Part shown: in pieces, positions 7,487 to 14,043 of the stretch
Layout: each line of letters opens with the position of its first letter
Position numbering within the stretch: the first letter of the stretch is position 1
Assembly: GCF_000626715.1 (NCBI RefSeq)
Contig: NZ_AQRA01000009.1
Location: 124,001-188,000 of the forward strand
Reading direction: 5' to 3'
DNA length: 64,000 nt
Source: Aquimarina atlantica
Lineage (GTDB): Bacteria; Bacteroidota; Bacteroidia; Flavobacteriales; Flavobacteriaceae
Made by a program: the position numbers and the translations under genes
Notes under the pieces: model-generated
The model's database searches: none
Seen by the model: the letters and a program-made list of their open reading frames with translations, nothing else
Told to the model about the DNA's origin: nothing

Positions 7487-8489
7487 CGTTTTCTTTTAAA
7501 ATTTGAGCAATTATTTTTTCAATTTTTAACCCCAAAACATCAGAAATACCTAAAAATTGACCTACGGGATTAATCTCAAGAAAATAATAATGACCGTTAA
7601 TATCTTTTATGATATCTATTGAACCAAAATTCAATTGTAAACGTTCCATTAATAGAATAATCTTTTGTACTAAATTTTCGGGCAAACTAATTAATTGTAA
7701 TCTATTGGGTTTTTCATCATCATAATGTCTGTAGTCAACCTTTGTTTTTTCATTTGATTGAGAGAAAATGCCTGTTGCAAATATTTGATTTTCAATATAA
7801 ATAACCCTGATTTCAAATTCTTTACGAATCTCTTTTTGAAAAAGTGATGGCGTAAAAAAATCTTGGGATAAAGAAAGAAGAGTTTCATGAGTCACCTTAT
7901 TAGTCATTGTAGATATTCCAAAATCTGACCCCAATATTAATCCACCTTCTTTACTAGCTTTTGTAATACAGTTCTTGTTGGTGTGGATAAAATCACTTAA
8001 ATGATTAAGATTGTTAGTTATTAGTGTATTAGGGATCTTAAAACCGATTTGCTTGGCTACTTTTAAAACTTTAAATTTATCTGAACCTGACTTAGAAGGT
8101 TGATTTAACCAATATTTGTCTTTTAGTACTTCTTCTATAAGATTATAAACAGCCCTTATTTCTGATTGATGATGTCTGTTTAATTCTTCTAAAAATTTGT
8201 AATGCTCGATAGTTGAAGGAGGCTCCCAAAATCTTTTTTCGATGTCCCAATCAAATGATCTTCTAAACCATACGGCATTGATCATATCACTATCAAAAAA
8301 GATATCCTCATATTGAACTGTAAAATACCACTTTGTCTTGGTATCATCCAAATGAAAGTTTATGATACATTTACCATTGACTAAGTCTTCTCCATTTAGT
8401 CTAAAGTACTTCACATCATAATAATGTAACCAGTCCATGACTACATCTGTAGTTATTTCTGCGCTTTCTCTACTTAAAATAAGAACCAT
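7458..8489 (-). CDS. gwsG: Grasp-with-spasm system ATP-grasp peptide maturase
   Basis: A 343-residue ATP-grasp enzyme. The N-terminal domain (MVLILSRESAEITTDVVMDW and VWFRRSFDW) is like the pre-ATP-grasp domain of graspetide (microviridin-type) ligases. The ATP-grasp core follows: ITKASKEGG, FQKEIRKEFEIRVIYI, and the metal/ATP motif FGSIDIIKD...YYFLEINPVGQF at about residues 288-313, with the conserved Asp and Glu-x-Asn. Such enzymes use ATP to join acidic side chains of a precursor to Thr/Ser or Lys, forming esters or amides. The substrates are expected to be the two Asp-rich peptides just upstream. Start is the ATG at 8489. Confidence 0.9.
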   Translation of the reverse strand: MVLILSRESAEITTDVVMDWLHYYDVKYFRLNGEDLVNGKCIINFHLDDTKTKWYFTVQYEDIFFDSDMINAVWFRRSFDWDIEKRFWEPPSTIEHYKFLEELNRHHQSEIRAVYNLIEEVLKDKYWLNQPSKSGSDKFKVLKVAKQIGFKIPNTLITNNLNHLSDFIHTNKNCITKASKEGGLILGSDFGISTMTNKVTHETLLSLSQDFFTPSLFQKEIRKEFEIRVIYIENQIFATGIFSQSNEKTKVDYRHYDDEKPNRLQLISLPENLVQKIILLMERLQLNFGSIDIIKDINGHYYFLEINPVGQFLGISDVLGLKIEKIIAQILKENDEIKRIQEV

Positions 8490-8535
8490 ATTCGATAGGA
8501 TCTAAAGTTTGTATATAGTTTTATGTTTTGTTTTT

Positions 8536-8562
8536 AAGGTGCTGCTTATAAAACAGCACCTT
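8536..8562 (-). promoter_or_regulatory. Stem-loop between precursor genes and maturase genes
   Basis: Perfect 9-bp arms aaggtgctg (8536-8544) and cagcacctt (8554-8562) with a 9-nt loop. On the minus strand it is not followed by a T-run, so it looks more like a partial terminator or mRNA-stabilising hairpin that lets precursor mRNA outnumber maturase mRNA. Confidence 0.6.
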
Positions 8563-8589
8563 ATTATGTTTAAAAAACAATATGTAGGT

Positions 8590-8736
8590 TTATACTGGAT
8601 CTGGATCACAGATGTCACCATCATGTAGTACATGATCACCTTTACGTGTATATTGACAAGTAGCTCCCCCACCAATAATAGCTCTTAGATTATTAATTTT
8701 GTGCGAATCAAAAAATTTATCATTTATACTTTTCAT
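8590..8736 (-). CDS. Grasp-with-spasm precursor peptide, copy 2
   Basis: A 48-residue ORF. The leader MKSINDKFFDSHKINNLRA is followed by IIGGG and a 24-residue tail ATCQYTRKGDHVLHDGDICD-PDPV. Leader positions are 21 of 24 identical to the neighbouring copy at 8803-8949, while the tail is conserved mainly at Thr-Cys, His, the block HDGD and Asp-Pro. Strong leader conservation with a variable tail is typical of RiPP precursors. The double/triple glycine fits cleavage by the C39 peptidase of the exporter at 1255-3459, and the acidic residues and Thr fit an ATP-grasp cross-linker. The gene is below usual length cut-offs but lies directly upstream of the maturases. Confidence 0.85.
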   Translation of the reverse strand: MKSINDKFFDSHKINNLRAIIGGGATCQYTRKGDHVLHDGDICDPDPV

Positions 8737-8802
8737 GATTTTAAAAATTTTAGTTTTTCCTACTATGTTAAAGGCTATTCGGATGCTGCCTGAATTATTA
8801 AA

Positions 8803-8949
8803 CTATTGCATTTCTGGATCAGATCGATCTCCATCATGTATTATATGACCATCGTGGCTACACATTAAACAAGTGTTTCCGCCTCCAATAATCGCTCTTA
8901 GGTTGTTGATTTTTTTTGAGTCAAAAAATTTATCATCTAAACTTTTCAT
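8803..8949 (-). CDS. Grasp-with-spasm precursor peptide, copy 1
   Basis: A 48-residue ORF, first gene of the cluster. The leader MKSLDDKFFDSKKINNLRA runs into IIGGG, then a tail NTCLMCSHDGHIIHDGDRSD-PEMQ. The tail has HDG twice (HDGHIIHDGD) and two Cys. Compared with the second copy, the tail keeps Thr2, Cys3, His11, HDGD at 14-17 and Asp20-Pro21. It is separated by 66 bp from copy 2, and both stops and starts are clear. Expected to be modified by the ATP-grasp and SPASM proteins and trimmed after the Gly run. Confidence 0.85.
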   Translation of the reverse strand: MKSLDDKFFDSKKINNLRAIIGGGNTCLMCSHDGHIIHDGDRSDPEMQ

Positions 8950-9248
8950 GATTTTTAGAATTTTAATTTTATACCTACTCTAATAAAGGCTTTTCGGTTT
9001 CCGCCATACGTTGCGCAACGTGTTTTTTAGTCTTGTTGTTTATTGTCTGATGTTTGATGTCCGAGGTGTTATTTCTAGCTTCTGACTCCTGATTTTTCGC
9101 TTTCACATTTTTTATTTAGTATTGAGATCAACGTTTTACTGTTTTTTACTTTCATATATCAATCCACTTCGACAGGCCTGTCCTGAGTTTACCGAAGGGC
9201 TCAGTGTGACCTTATTCGATATTTTCTACTTTTATAGGCGTCATTTTT
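8950..9248. repeat. Gene-free spacer with low-complexity words and a REP-like copy (9161-9210)
   Basis: Contains the words tgatgtttgatgtccgag and cttctgactcctgatt, which recur at 10380-10520 and 10735-10900, then a REP-like hairpin with cacttcgacaggcctgtcct and gaagggctcagtgtgac. No convincing ORF; a short plus-strand frame here is a translation of the repeat. The cluster promoter should lie at 8950-9020, but I see no clear match to TAnnTTTG. Confidence 0.6.
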
Positions 9249-9521
9249 CTAGCTCACAAAAGGATGTAGCTTTTTATGTTTTTGCTGTCTTGGGTAAAAC
9301 CCGAATGTAAACCCTACTGCTTCTGCATAAACAAAGCTTTGTATGGCAATATCATATTCTATAGGGGCGCCCAGGGATTTCATGGTATTAATAATACGGT
9401 ACAATTTGGTTTTAGAGATTCCTAATCGATACGCAAGATCATCTGGTGATCCTGTGGCTTGCAGGCGAATAAGTTGATCAACTCGTTCTATAAGTTCAAT
9501 CTGTTTGATAATGATGTTCAT
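9249..9521 (-). CDS. Small helix-turn-helix DNA-binding protein
   Basis: Start is set at ATG 9521, which has AAGGGAAAA a few bases upstream, giving 90 residues; the longer frame from 9554 adds 11 basic residues. Residues about 13-60 form an HTH of the type seen in small Bacteroidota regulators: RVDQLIRLQATGSPDDLAYR, LGISKTKLYRIINTMKSLG. The tail (GAPIEYDIAIQSFVYAEAVG, FTFGFYP) looks like a short wing. It may regulate one of the neighbouring loci, perhaps the structured stretch immediately upstream at 9561-9866; this is inference. Confidence 0.7.
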   Translation of the reverse strand: MNIIIKQIELIERVDQLIRLQATGSPDDLAYRLGISKTKLYRIINTMKSLGAPIEYDIAIQSFVYAEAVGFTFGFYPRQQKHKKLHPFVS

Positions 9522-9560
9522 AATGTGTTTTCCCTTTATTTTGTTTTTTTGCAATTGTTT

Positions 9561-9866
9561 AATCCCTCGAGGTCAAAATTTGGTGGTTACTGTAGGATTT
9601 TCGACCTCCCGGGTTAAAATTTGAACCCTTTTACTTAAAATTTGTATGCTGCTCATCAGTGGTTTGGTCTTTTTGACCTTCTGTTGGATCTTTTTGATGA
9701 AAATTTAGACTGTCGAGGCTCAATGTTGGGTGTCATAAGTCTAAATTTGAGCCTCTGTACCCTAAAATTAGAGATACGACACCCAATTTTGGGACCCCAA
9801 TCTCTAAATTTGAGACGTCCGAGCCTAACGGAACGTCTTTTTGACCCATCAGAAGGTCTTTTTCAC
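9561..9866. repeat. Stretch of interleaved inverted word pairs
   Basis: No credible gene. It is a chain of short perfect inverted pairs: gaggtc 9569-9574/gacctc 9603-9608; gggtt 9611-9615/aaccc 9624-9628; aaatttagac 9701-9710/gtctaaattt 9739-9748; gaggctcaa 9715-9723/ttgagcctc 9747-9755; ttgggtgtc 9726-9734/gacacccaa 9778-9786; tagagat 9769-9775/atctcta 9800-9806; gacgt 9814-9818/acgtc 9833-9837; gaccttctg 9675-9683/cagaaggtc 9850-9858. Several pairs cross each other, and AAATTT-like cores recur between them. Function unknown. Confidence 0.7.
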
Positions 9867-10346
9867 CTATTCTTCTGTATTGTCTGACTTTGGGATACTT
9901 CTGGTACGATTAAAAAACTGCTTCAGCTCAGCTACTTTTTCGGTAAAACCGGGTTTTCCTGCTCCTTTGCTATATTGCGAATAGGCATAATCATTAAGTG
10001 CATCCTGGTAATTATCATAATCATGCAGGATTTTTGTACTTTCTAATCGATAGGCCAGGCTTTCTAAACGACCCAATAAGTTTTCTGCAAATACACGAGC
10101 TTTATAATCTTTTTCAAACTCTTCCCAGTCTACATCTGGAGAACTAAGCGTACTACTGTTTTGGCGGTAGTCCCAAACCTTATTTACAAATAATTTATTG
10201 GTCTCATTAATGGCTTTATAGCTCCCTCGTTCCTTTTCGGTTAGGGCTGCTAGTTTATTGGTAAACATAGCTTCTAGTTGTGCTACTAATTGTTCTGCCT
10301 GATCTCTTTCCTCTTGTGTTAATAAATCTTGAATGATGTTTCTCAT
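9867..10346 (-). CDS. Unknown 159-residue protein
   Basis: A charged, mostly helical protein with no signal peptide or membrane segment. Visible features are an N-terminal amphipathic stretch (RNIIQDLLTQEERDQAEQLV), an ALTEKERGSYKAINETNKLF segment with a repeated pattern of helix formers, and an acidic middle (SSPDVDWEEFEKDYKA). I do not recognise the family. Codon use is normal for the window and the start ATG at 10346 is clear, so it is probably real. It is followed by the inverted-word stretch and a small HTH gene on the same strand, and may belong to one accessory module with them. Confidence 0.65.
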   Translation of the reverse strand: MRNIIQDLLTQEERDQAEQLVAQLEAMFTNKLAALTEKERGSYKAINETNKLFVNKVWDYRQNSSTLSSPDVDWEEFEKDYKARVFAENLLGRLESLAYRLESTKILHDYDNYQDALNDYAYSQYSKGAGKPGFTEKVAELKQFFNRTRSIPKSDNTEE

Positions 10347-10957
10347 TGTTTTGTTGTTTGTATTTTGTTGTTTGTATTTTGTTGATTGTTGATAGTTTTT
10401 TGTTGTCCGGTGTTTGATGACCGAAGTCTGATGCCCTAAGTCTGATGTTTGATGTCCGATGTCCGAGGTGTTGATTTCTAACTTCTGACCCCTGACTTCT
10501 GACTCCCGACTTTTATAGTACTTGAGTATTTGAGTATGTGAGTATTCGATATTCTTATAAACTCACTGGCTCATTGACTCACAAACTTTTACATTTATCA
10601 TTTTGCAGTTTTACATTATAGAAAAAGAAGTAGGAGCAATTAAAAATGGGATTTACACAAACTCAACTATGCTTAGCTATATAAATTACTCCTACCTTTT
10701 CCTTTTTTATTTCTTAGCTTCCAACACCCATCATCTGACTTCTGACTCCTTTCACATTTCAATCCACTTCGACAGGCTCAGTGTGACATTATTCAGTATT
10801 CGTTATTCAATATTTTTTACTTTCCATTTTCCATTTAGTTCCAAAGTTTCAAAGAATCTAAGTTTTGATTGTAACTAACCTCGGACTCCTGACTTCTCAC
10901 TTTTATATTTCAATCCACTTCGACAGGCTCAGTGTGACATTATTCGATATTCGTTAT
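10347..10957. repeat. Gene-free low-complexity spacer with two REP-like copies
   Basis: Made of degenerate runs such as gtttgtattttgttg, tgatgtccgatgtccgag, cttctgacccctgacttctg and gtacttgagtatttgagtat. Two near-identical copies of caatccacttcgacaggctc followed by agtgtgacattattc occur at about 10760-10790 and 10910-10941. The plus-strand frame at 10603-10878 crosses this repeat and is not believed. Confidence 0.65.
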
Positions 10958-11182
10958 TCAGTATTCTTCATTCTTCATTCGTAATTCTTCCAGTATTCTC
11001 TGTTCTATCTTACTCATCATATAGTACATTATAAGCACATCCTGGTCTATTATTTTTACCTTAGGGTTAATAAGGGCAAGTACTTTATATACGACCTCTC
11101 GGGGAGCTTTTGTTCTTGCTATTAATTTGCGATGTACCAAAGCTTTTTGTGTGCTACATAGTTGATCATAATGCATAAACAT
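10958..11182 (-). CDS. Small unknown protein, 74 residues
   Basis: A 74-residue, basic, probably helical protein with no recognised motif. Its 3' end runs into a repetitive attcttcattcgtaattc sequence, so the last residues (LRMKNEEY) may come from repeat DNA. It follows the gene at 11194-11448 by 11 bp on the same strand, which suggests a two-gene unit. Whether it is expressed cannot be judged; an alternative start is the second Met. Confidence 0.45.
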   Translation of the reverse strand: MFMHYDQLCSTQKALVHRKLIARTKAPREVVYKVLALINPKVKIIDQDVLIMYYMMSKIEQRILEELRMKNEEY

Positions 11183-11193
11183 AAGTAGGTGGT

Positions 11194-11448
11194 TTATGAT
11201 AAAATTGGGGGGCTACACCAACTATTTTTGGGGTTAAGCAATAGTATATTGCGTGCTTTATAAATCAATTGTATGGCTTCTTCGCTAGATATCCCTTTGG
11301 TATATAGTTTATTAATCCATCGATAGAGTAGCATCTCATATGGGCTATGATGTGCCAGGTTATATATAAAAGTATCCATAGTAAAGTGTAACGTTTTTAA
11401 GATATCAGACATAAACTGGTATTTACTGTTATATACTGAATAATCCAT
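11194..11448 (-). CDS. Small unknown protein, 84 residues
   Basis: An 84-residue protein with aromatic and hydrophobic residues spaced as in a helical bundle (FMSDILKTLHFTMDTFIYNL, LLYRWINKLYTKGISSEEAI). No signal peptide or known domain. It is the first gene of a short minus-strand pair with 10958-11182. I do not recognise the family; both genes may belong to the accessory block that includes the HTH gene at 9249. Confidence 0.5.
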   Translation of the reverse strand: MDYSVYNSKYQFMSDILKTLHFTMDTFIYNLAHHSPYEMLLYRWINKLYTKGISSEEAIQLIYKARNILLLNPKNSWCSPPILS

Positions 11449-11711
11449 AGTTGGTTGTTTTTTGTTGAGTCAAATATAACAGGGAGAATTACGTTAGTGC
11501 AAGAGGAAGGTATCGATATTCATGAATGTCGAGAGGTATAAATAGAGTTTAATTATTTATAAATAAGATTGTTGTGTGTGGTTTGTGAGAGGCGCAAACA
11601 TGATATAGTATATTTATACTCAATAAGTCATCTAAAAATAAAGATAATCGCATTTACCTGATTACGTGGTTTGTGCTATTATTAATAGATGGAAAAGAAA
11701 AAGGTTTTAGT

Positions 11712-13478
11712 ATGCTTTTTAAATACAGATGTTTTTCGATGTTTAATGAAATTAAAGAACAAAAATTATTAAGTTTTCTTTTCTTCTTAATTTTTTGTAG
11801 TTCGGTGTACCCACAACTAACTATAAGAGATGAAATCCCAGACTCAATCTTAAATAAATCTTATAGAGAAATTACAAATCTATTAGTTAAATCATCAGGA
11901 GATTCAATCAAAAAAATATTATATAGTAATGCCTTGCTTGAAAAGTCTAAAAAAGAACATAATAAGCTGGAAAAAGCTAAGGCATATAGACTTATGTCGT
12001 TTAATTATATGGATAGCTTATCTTATAGGATTGCTTATCTTGATAGCTCAATTACTGCAAGTAAGAATAGTACAGATAAAAATTATCCTGCGATTACTTA
12101 TTTGAATTTAGCAGCAGTATATAAAAGACAAGGAGATTCGGATAAGACACTTCAAAGTTATCTAAAAGCCATAGAATATTGTGAAAAATTTGACAACCAA
12201 AGATTGTATTACAGTACACAAAATAATATAGCTTTACTTAAACGTACAATAGGGGAAGATGAACAGGCCGCAGAAATATTTAGGAAAGTTCTAAGTTATC
12301 AGGAAACAATTAGGAAAAGGGATAAATATGCAAACAAAAGCTATTTGTTTTCTATTCTAAATTTTGCCAATACTTTGAGATCGTTGAAAATGTATGACTC
12401 CGTATCTTTCTATAACAAGAAAGGAATCCTTTTATCAAGAGAAGAAAATATCCGTATATATAATTTTTTTGTTCTAAATGAGGGGATAAACCTTTATTAT
12501 AAAGGAAGATATTATGAAGCATTAGATAGTATAAAGAAAGCTACGCCTTATGTTGCAAATGATAAAAAACGTATTGAAGAATTTTTAATAAGTGGATATT
12601 TCTATCAAGCAAAAATTTATAAAGAAATTAGTAAGGAAGAAAAATTCCTGGAATACCTGAATAAAATTGATAGTTTATTTGAAAAAGGCAGATATCCCAC
12701 TATAACATATCAAAAATGTTACAAGGAATTAGTAAGGTTTTATAGAGAAAATGGAACCAAAAATAAAGAGCTTATTTATATAAAAAAACTTTTAAAAATA
12801 GATAGTACTCTGACTAAAAATTTTAAATCTATTAGTAGACAAATAACAGATGATTATGATACTCCAAATTTGTTAAAAGCAAAAGAAGAATTAATAAATG
12901 AATTAAGGGAAGAGGATCATAAAAAAAAGTCAACATCAATAATTTTAATAGTTATTATCTGCATAGTTCTGTTAGTGTCGCTATCAGTTTATTTAAGAAA
13001 TCGTAAATACAAAAGAAGATATAAGGAATTAATAAAGGCAAATCAACCCAATAATCAGCTAGAAGGCAGAAAAAATATAAGAAGAGAAAGTTTTTCGAGA
13101 GATATTGGGATATCAAAAGAGGTTATAGATTCAATCTTGTTACAACTTCAAGAATTTGAAGATAATCATGATTATCTTTCTACAAAGGTGACGGTAGGTT
13201 ATGTAGCAAAAAAATTTAAAACAAATTCAAGATATATATCTAAAATAGTAAATGTATATAAACAAAAGAGTTTTACTGTATACATAAATGAACTTAGGAT
13301 TAATTTTATTACTGAAAAACTTAAAGAAAATCAAAAGCTAAGAAATTATACTTTGTCTGCAATAGGTAAGGAAATAGGATTTAATAATGCTGAATCTTTT
13401 TCTAAAGCTTTCTATAAAATTAATGGTATTTATCCTTCTTATTTTATAAAGAAAATCCAAAATGAAAATGAAAAATAA
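11712..13478 (+). CDS. TPR membrane protein with C-terminal AraC-type HTH
   Basis: Start is set at ATG 11712, preceded by AAAAAGG; the frame also extends to a GTG at 11673, and ATG 11739 is possible. A signal-like segment (LLSFLFFLIFCSSVYPQ) leads into several TPR units at about residues 80-380 (for example AITYLNLAAVYKRQGDSDKT, LQSYLKAIEYCEKF). One membrane helix follows (SIILIVIICIVLLVSLSVYL), then a cytoplasmic AraC-family HTH at the C-terminus (KFKTNSRYISKIVN and AIGKEIGFNNAESFSKAFYK). This is a common Bacteroidota one-component sensor/regulator with periplasmic TPR. It lies 137 bp upstream of an orphan precursor peptide on the same strand and may control it; this is inference. Confidence 0.85.
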   Translation: MLFKYRCFSMFNEIKEQKLLSFLFFLIFCSSVYPQLTIRDEIPDSILNKSYREITNLLVKSSGDSIKKILYSNALLEKSKKEHNKLEKAKAYRLMSFNYMDSLSYRIAYLDSSITASKNSTDKNYPAITYLNLAAVYKRQGDSDKTLQSYLKAIEYCEKFDNQRLYYSTQNNIALLKRTIGEDEQAAEIFRKVLSYQETIRKRDKYANKSYLFSILNFANTLRSLKMYDSVSFYNKKGILLSREENIRIYNFFVLNEGINLYYKGRYYEALDSIKKATPYVANDKKRIEEFLISGYFYQAKIYKEISKEEKFLEYLNKIDSLFEKGRYPTITYQKCYKELVRFYRENGTKNKELIYIKKLLKIDSTLTKNFKSISRQITDDYDTPNLLKAKEELINELREEDHKKKSTSIILIVIICIVLLVSLSVYLRNRKYKRRYKELIKANQPNNQLEGRKNIRRESFSRDIGISKEVIDSILLQLQEFEDNHDYLSTKVTVGYVAKKFKTNSRYISKIVNVYKQKSFTVYINELRINFITEKLKENQKLRNYTLSAIGKEIGFNNAESFSKAFYKINGIYPSYFIKKIQNENEK

Positions 13479-13502
13479 AAGAATTTTAGTGTTGAGGTTT
13501 TT

Positions 13503-13528
13503 ATGTCTAAATTCATGAATTTAGACAT
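13503..13528 (+). terminator. Perfect 26-bp palindrome, probable terminator or operator
   Basis: Arms atgtctaaattca and tgaatttagacat are exact reverse complements and are followed by ttgttttt. It lies 25 bp after the stop of the TPR/HTH regulator. A Rho-independent terminator is the simplest reading; the full symmetry would also suit a dimeric regulator. Confidence 0.55.
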
Positions 13529-13614
13529 TGTTTTTCATTTAAGAAGTTAAATGCATAATATTATTTTATAAATTCACAGTACTAATTTTTTGTATAACAA
13601 TAATTTTTATTTTA

Positions 13615-13770
13615 ATGAAAGAAAAGAAGAAAAGTAAAACAAAATTGGTTCTAGAGAAAATGGATATAACTAAATTAAATAATCTTATTTCCATAAAAGC
13701 AGGAAGTGAACCTACTACGGGAACCCCTACAGAAGATACGGATATCTCTTGTATACCTCCAACTGTTTAG
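13615..13770 (+). CDS. Orphan precursor peptide, resembles class I lanthipeptide precursors of Bacteroidota
   Basis: A 51-residue ORF with a lysine-rich start (MKEKKKSKTKLVLEKMDITK), the leader-like pattern LxKxxITKLNNLxxIKAG, and a tail SEPTTGTPTEDTDISCIPPT-V that is rich in Thr/Ser with one Cys. In Bacteroidota, class I lanthipeptide-like precursors share a K-rich L..K..I..LN.L..I.GG leader and a Thr/Cys-rich core; here the Gly pair is AG. The gene is preceded by a terminator-like palindrome and followed by a strong terminator at 13814-13847, so it is a separate transcription unit. No LanB/LanC-type enzyme is in the window, so modification would be in trans or absent. Similarity is by eye only. 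Confidence 0.55.
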   Translation: MKEKKKSKTKLVLEKMDITKLNNLISIKAGSEPTTGTPTEDTDISCIPPTV

Positions 13771-13813
13771 GATAAAGGTGTTTAGTAACTTTGAAAAAGC
13801 AAAAAACTTTATG

Positions 13814-13847
13814 AAAAGTCTTCATTTATATAATGAAGACTTTTTAA
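13814..13847 (+). terminator. Rho-independent terminator after the orphan precursor
   Basis: Arms aaaagtcttcatt (13814-13826) and aatgaagactttt (13832-13844), 5-nt loop, followed by further T. It can also act weakly in the other direction because the stem starts with A-run. Confidence 0.8.
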
Positions 13848-13913
13848 TAATTAGTATATACTCATTTTCTTGTGGATTCTATATTTTGATCTGATCTATA
13901 TAAAAGGTGTGAA

Positions 13914-14043
13914 ATGGTGTTAAGAGAAGATGCCAAAGAACTAGCCCCTTTCTCAGAGCTCTCAAAAAGTGGTAAATGCGTATAATGCTCTATTATTGGC
14001 AAAGCAATTATCTAAAAATAAAAACTATGATTACCAACAATAA
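13914..14043 (+). pseudogene. Possible remnant of a coding sequence
   Basis: A short ATG frame encodes MVLREDAKELAPFSELSKSG and stops at 13985; in the next frame the text continues as VVNAYNALLLAKQLSKNKNY and stops at 14043. Together they read like one helical protein broken by a frameshift, and base composition is coding-like compared with the flanks. I do not recognise the parent gene. It ends inside the start of the DoxX-like gene. Confidence 0.25.

Noticed and set aside
7691..7888. Minus-strand ORF inside gwsG
   Set aside because: Shadow frame of the ATP-grasp gene.
9561..9866. CRISPR array
   Set aside because: Repeats are short inverted pairs of different sequence, not regularly spaced direct repeats, and no cas genes are present.
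9642..9887. Plus-strand ORF through the inverted-word stretch
   Set aside because: No start context, low-complexity Leu-rich text, and overlaps the 3' end of a better gene on the other strand.
10603..10878. Plus-strand 91-residue ORF
   Set aside because: Runs through repeat words and a REP-like copy; composition is repeat-like, no recognisable features.
13706..13894. Plus-strand 62-residue ORF over the orphan precursor region
   Set aside because: It begins inside the precursor gene and runs through the terminator hairpin; the precursor frame fits gene context better.
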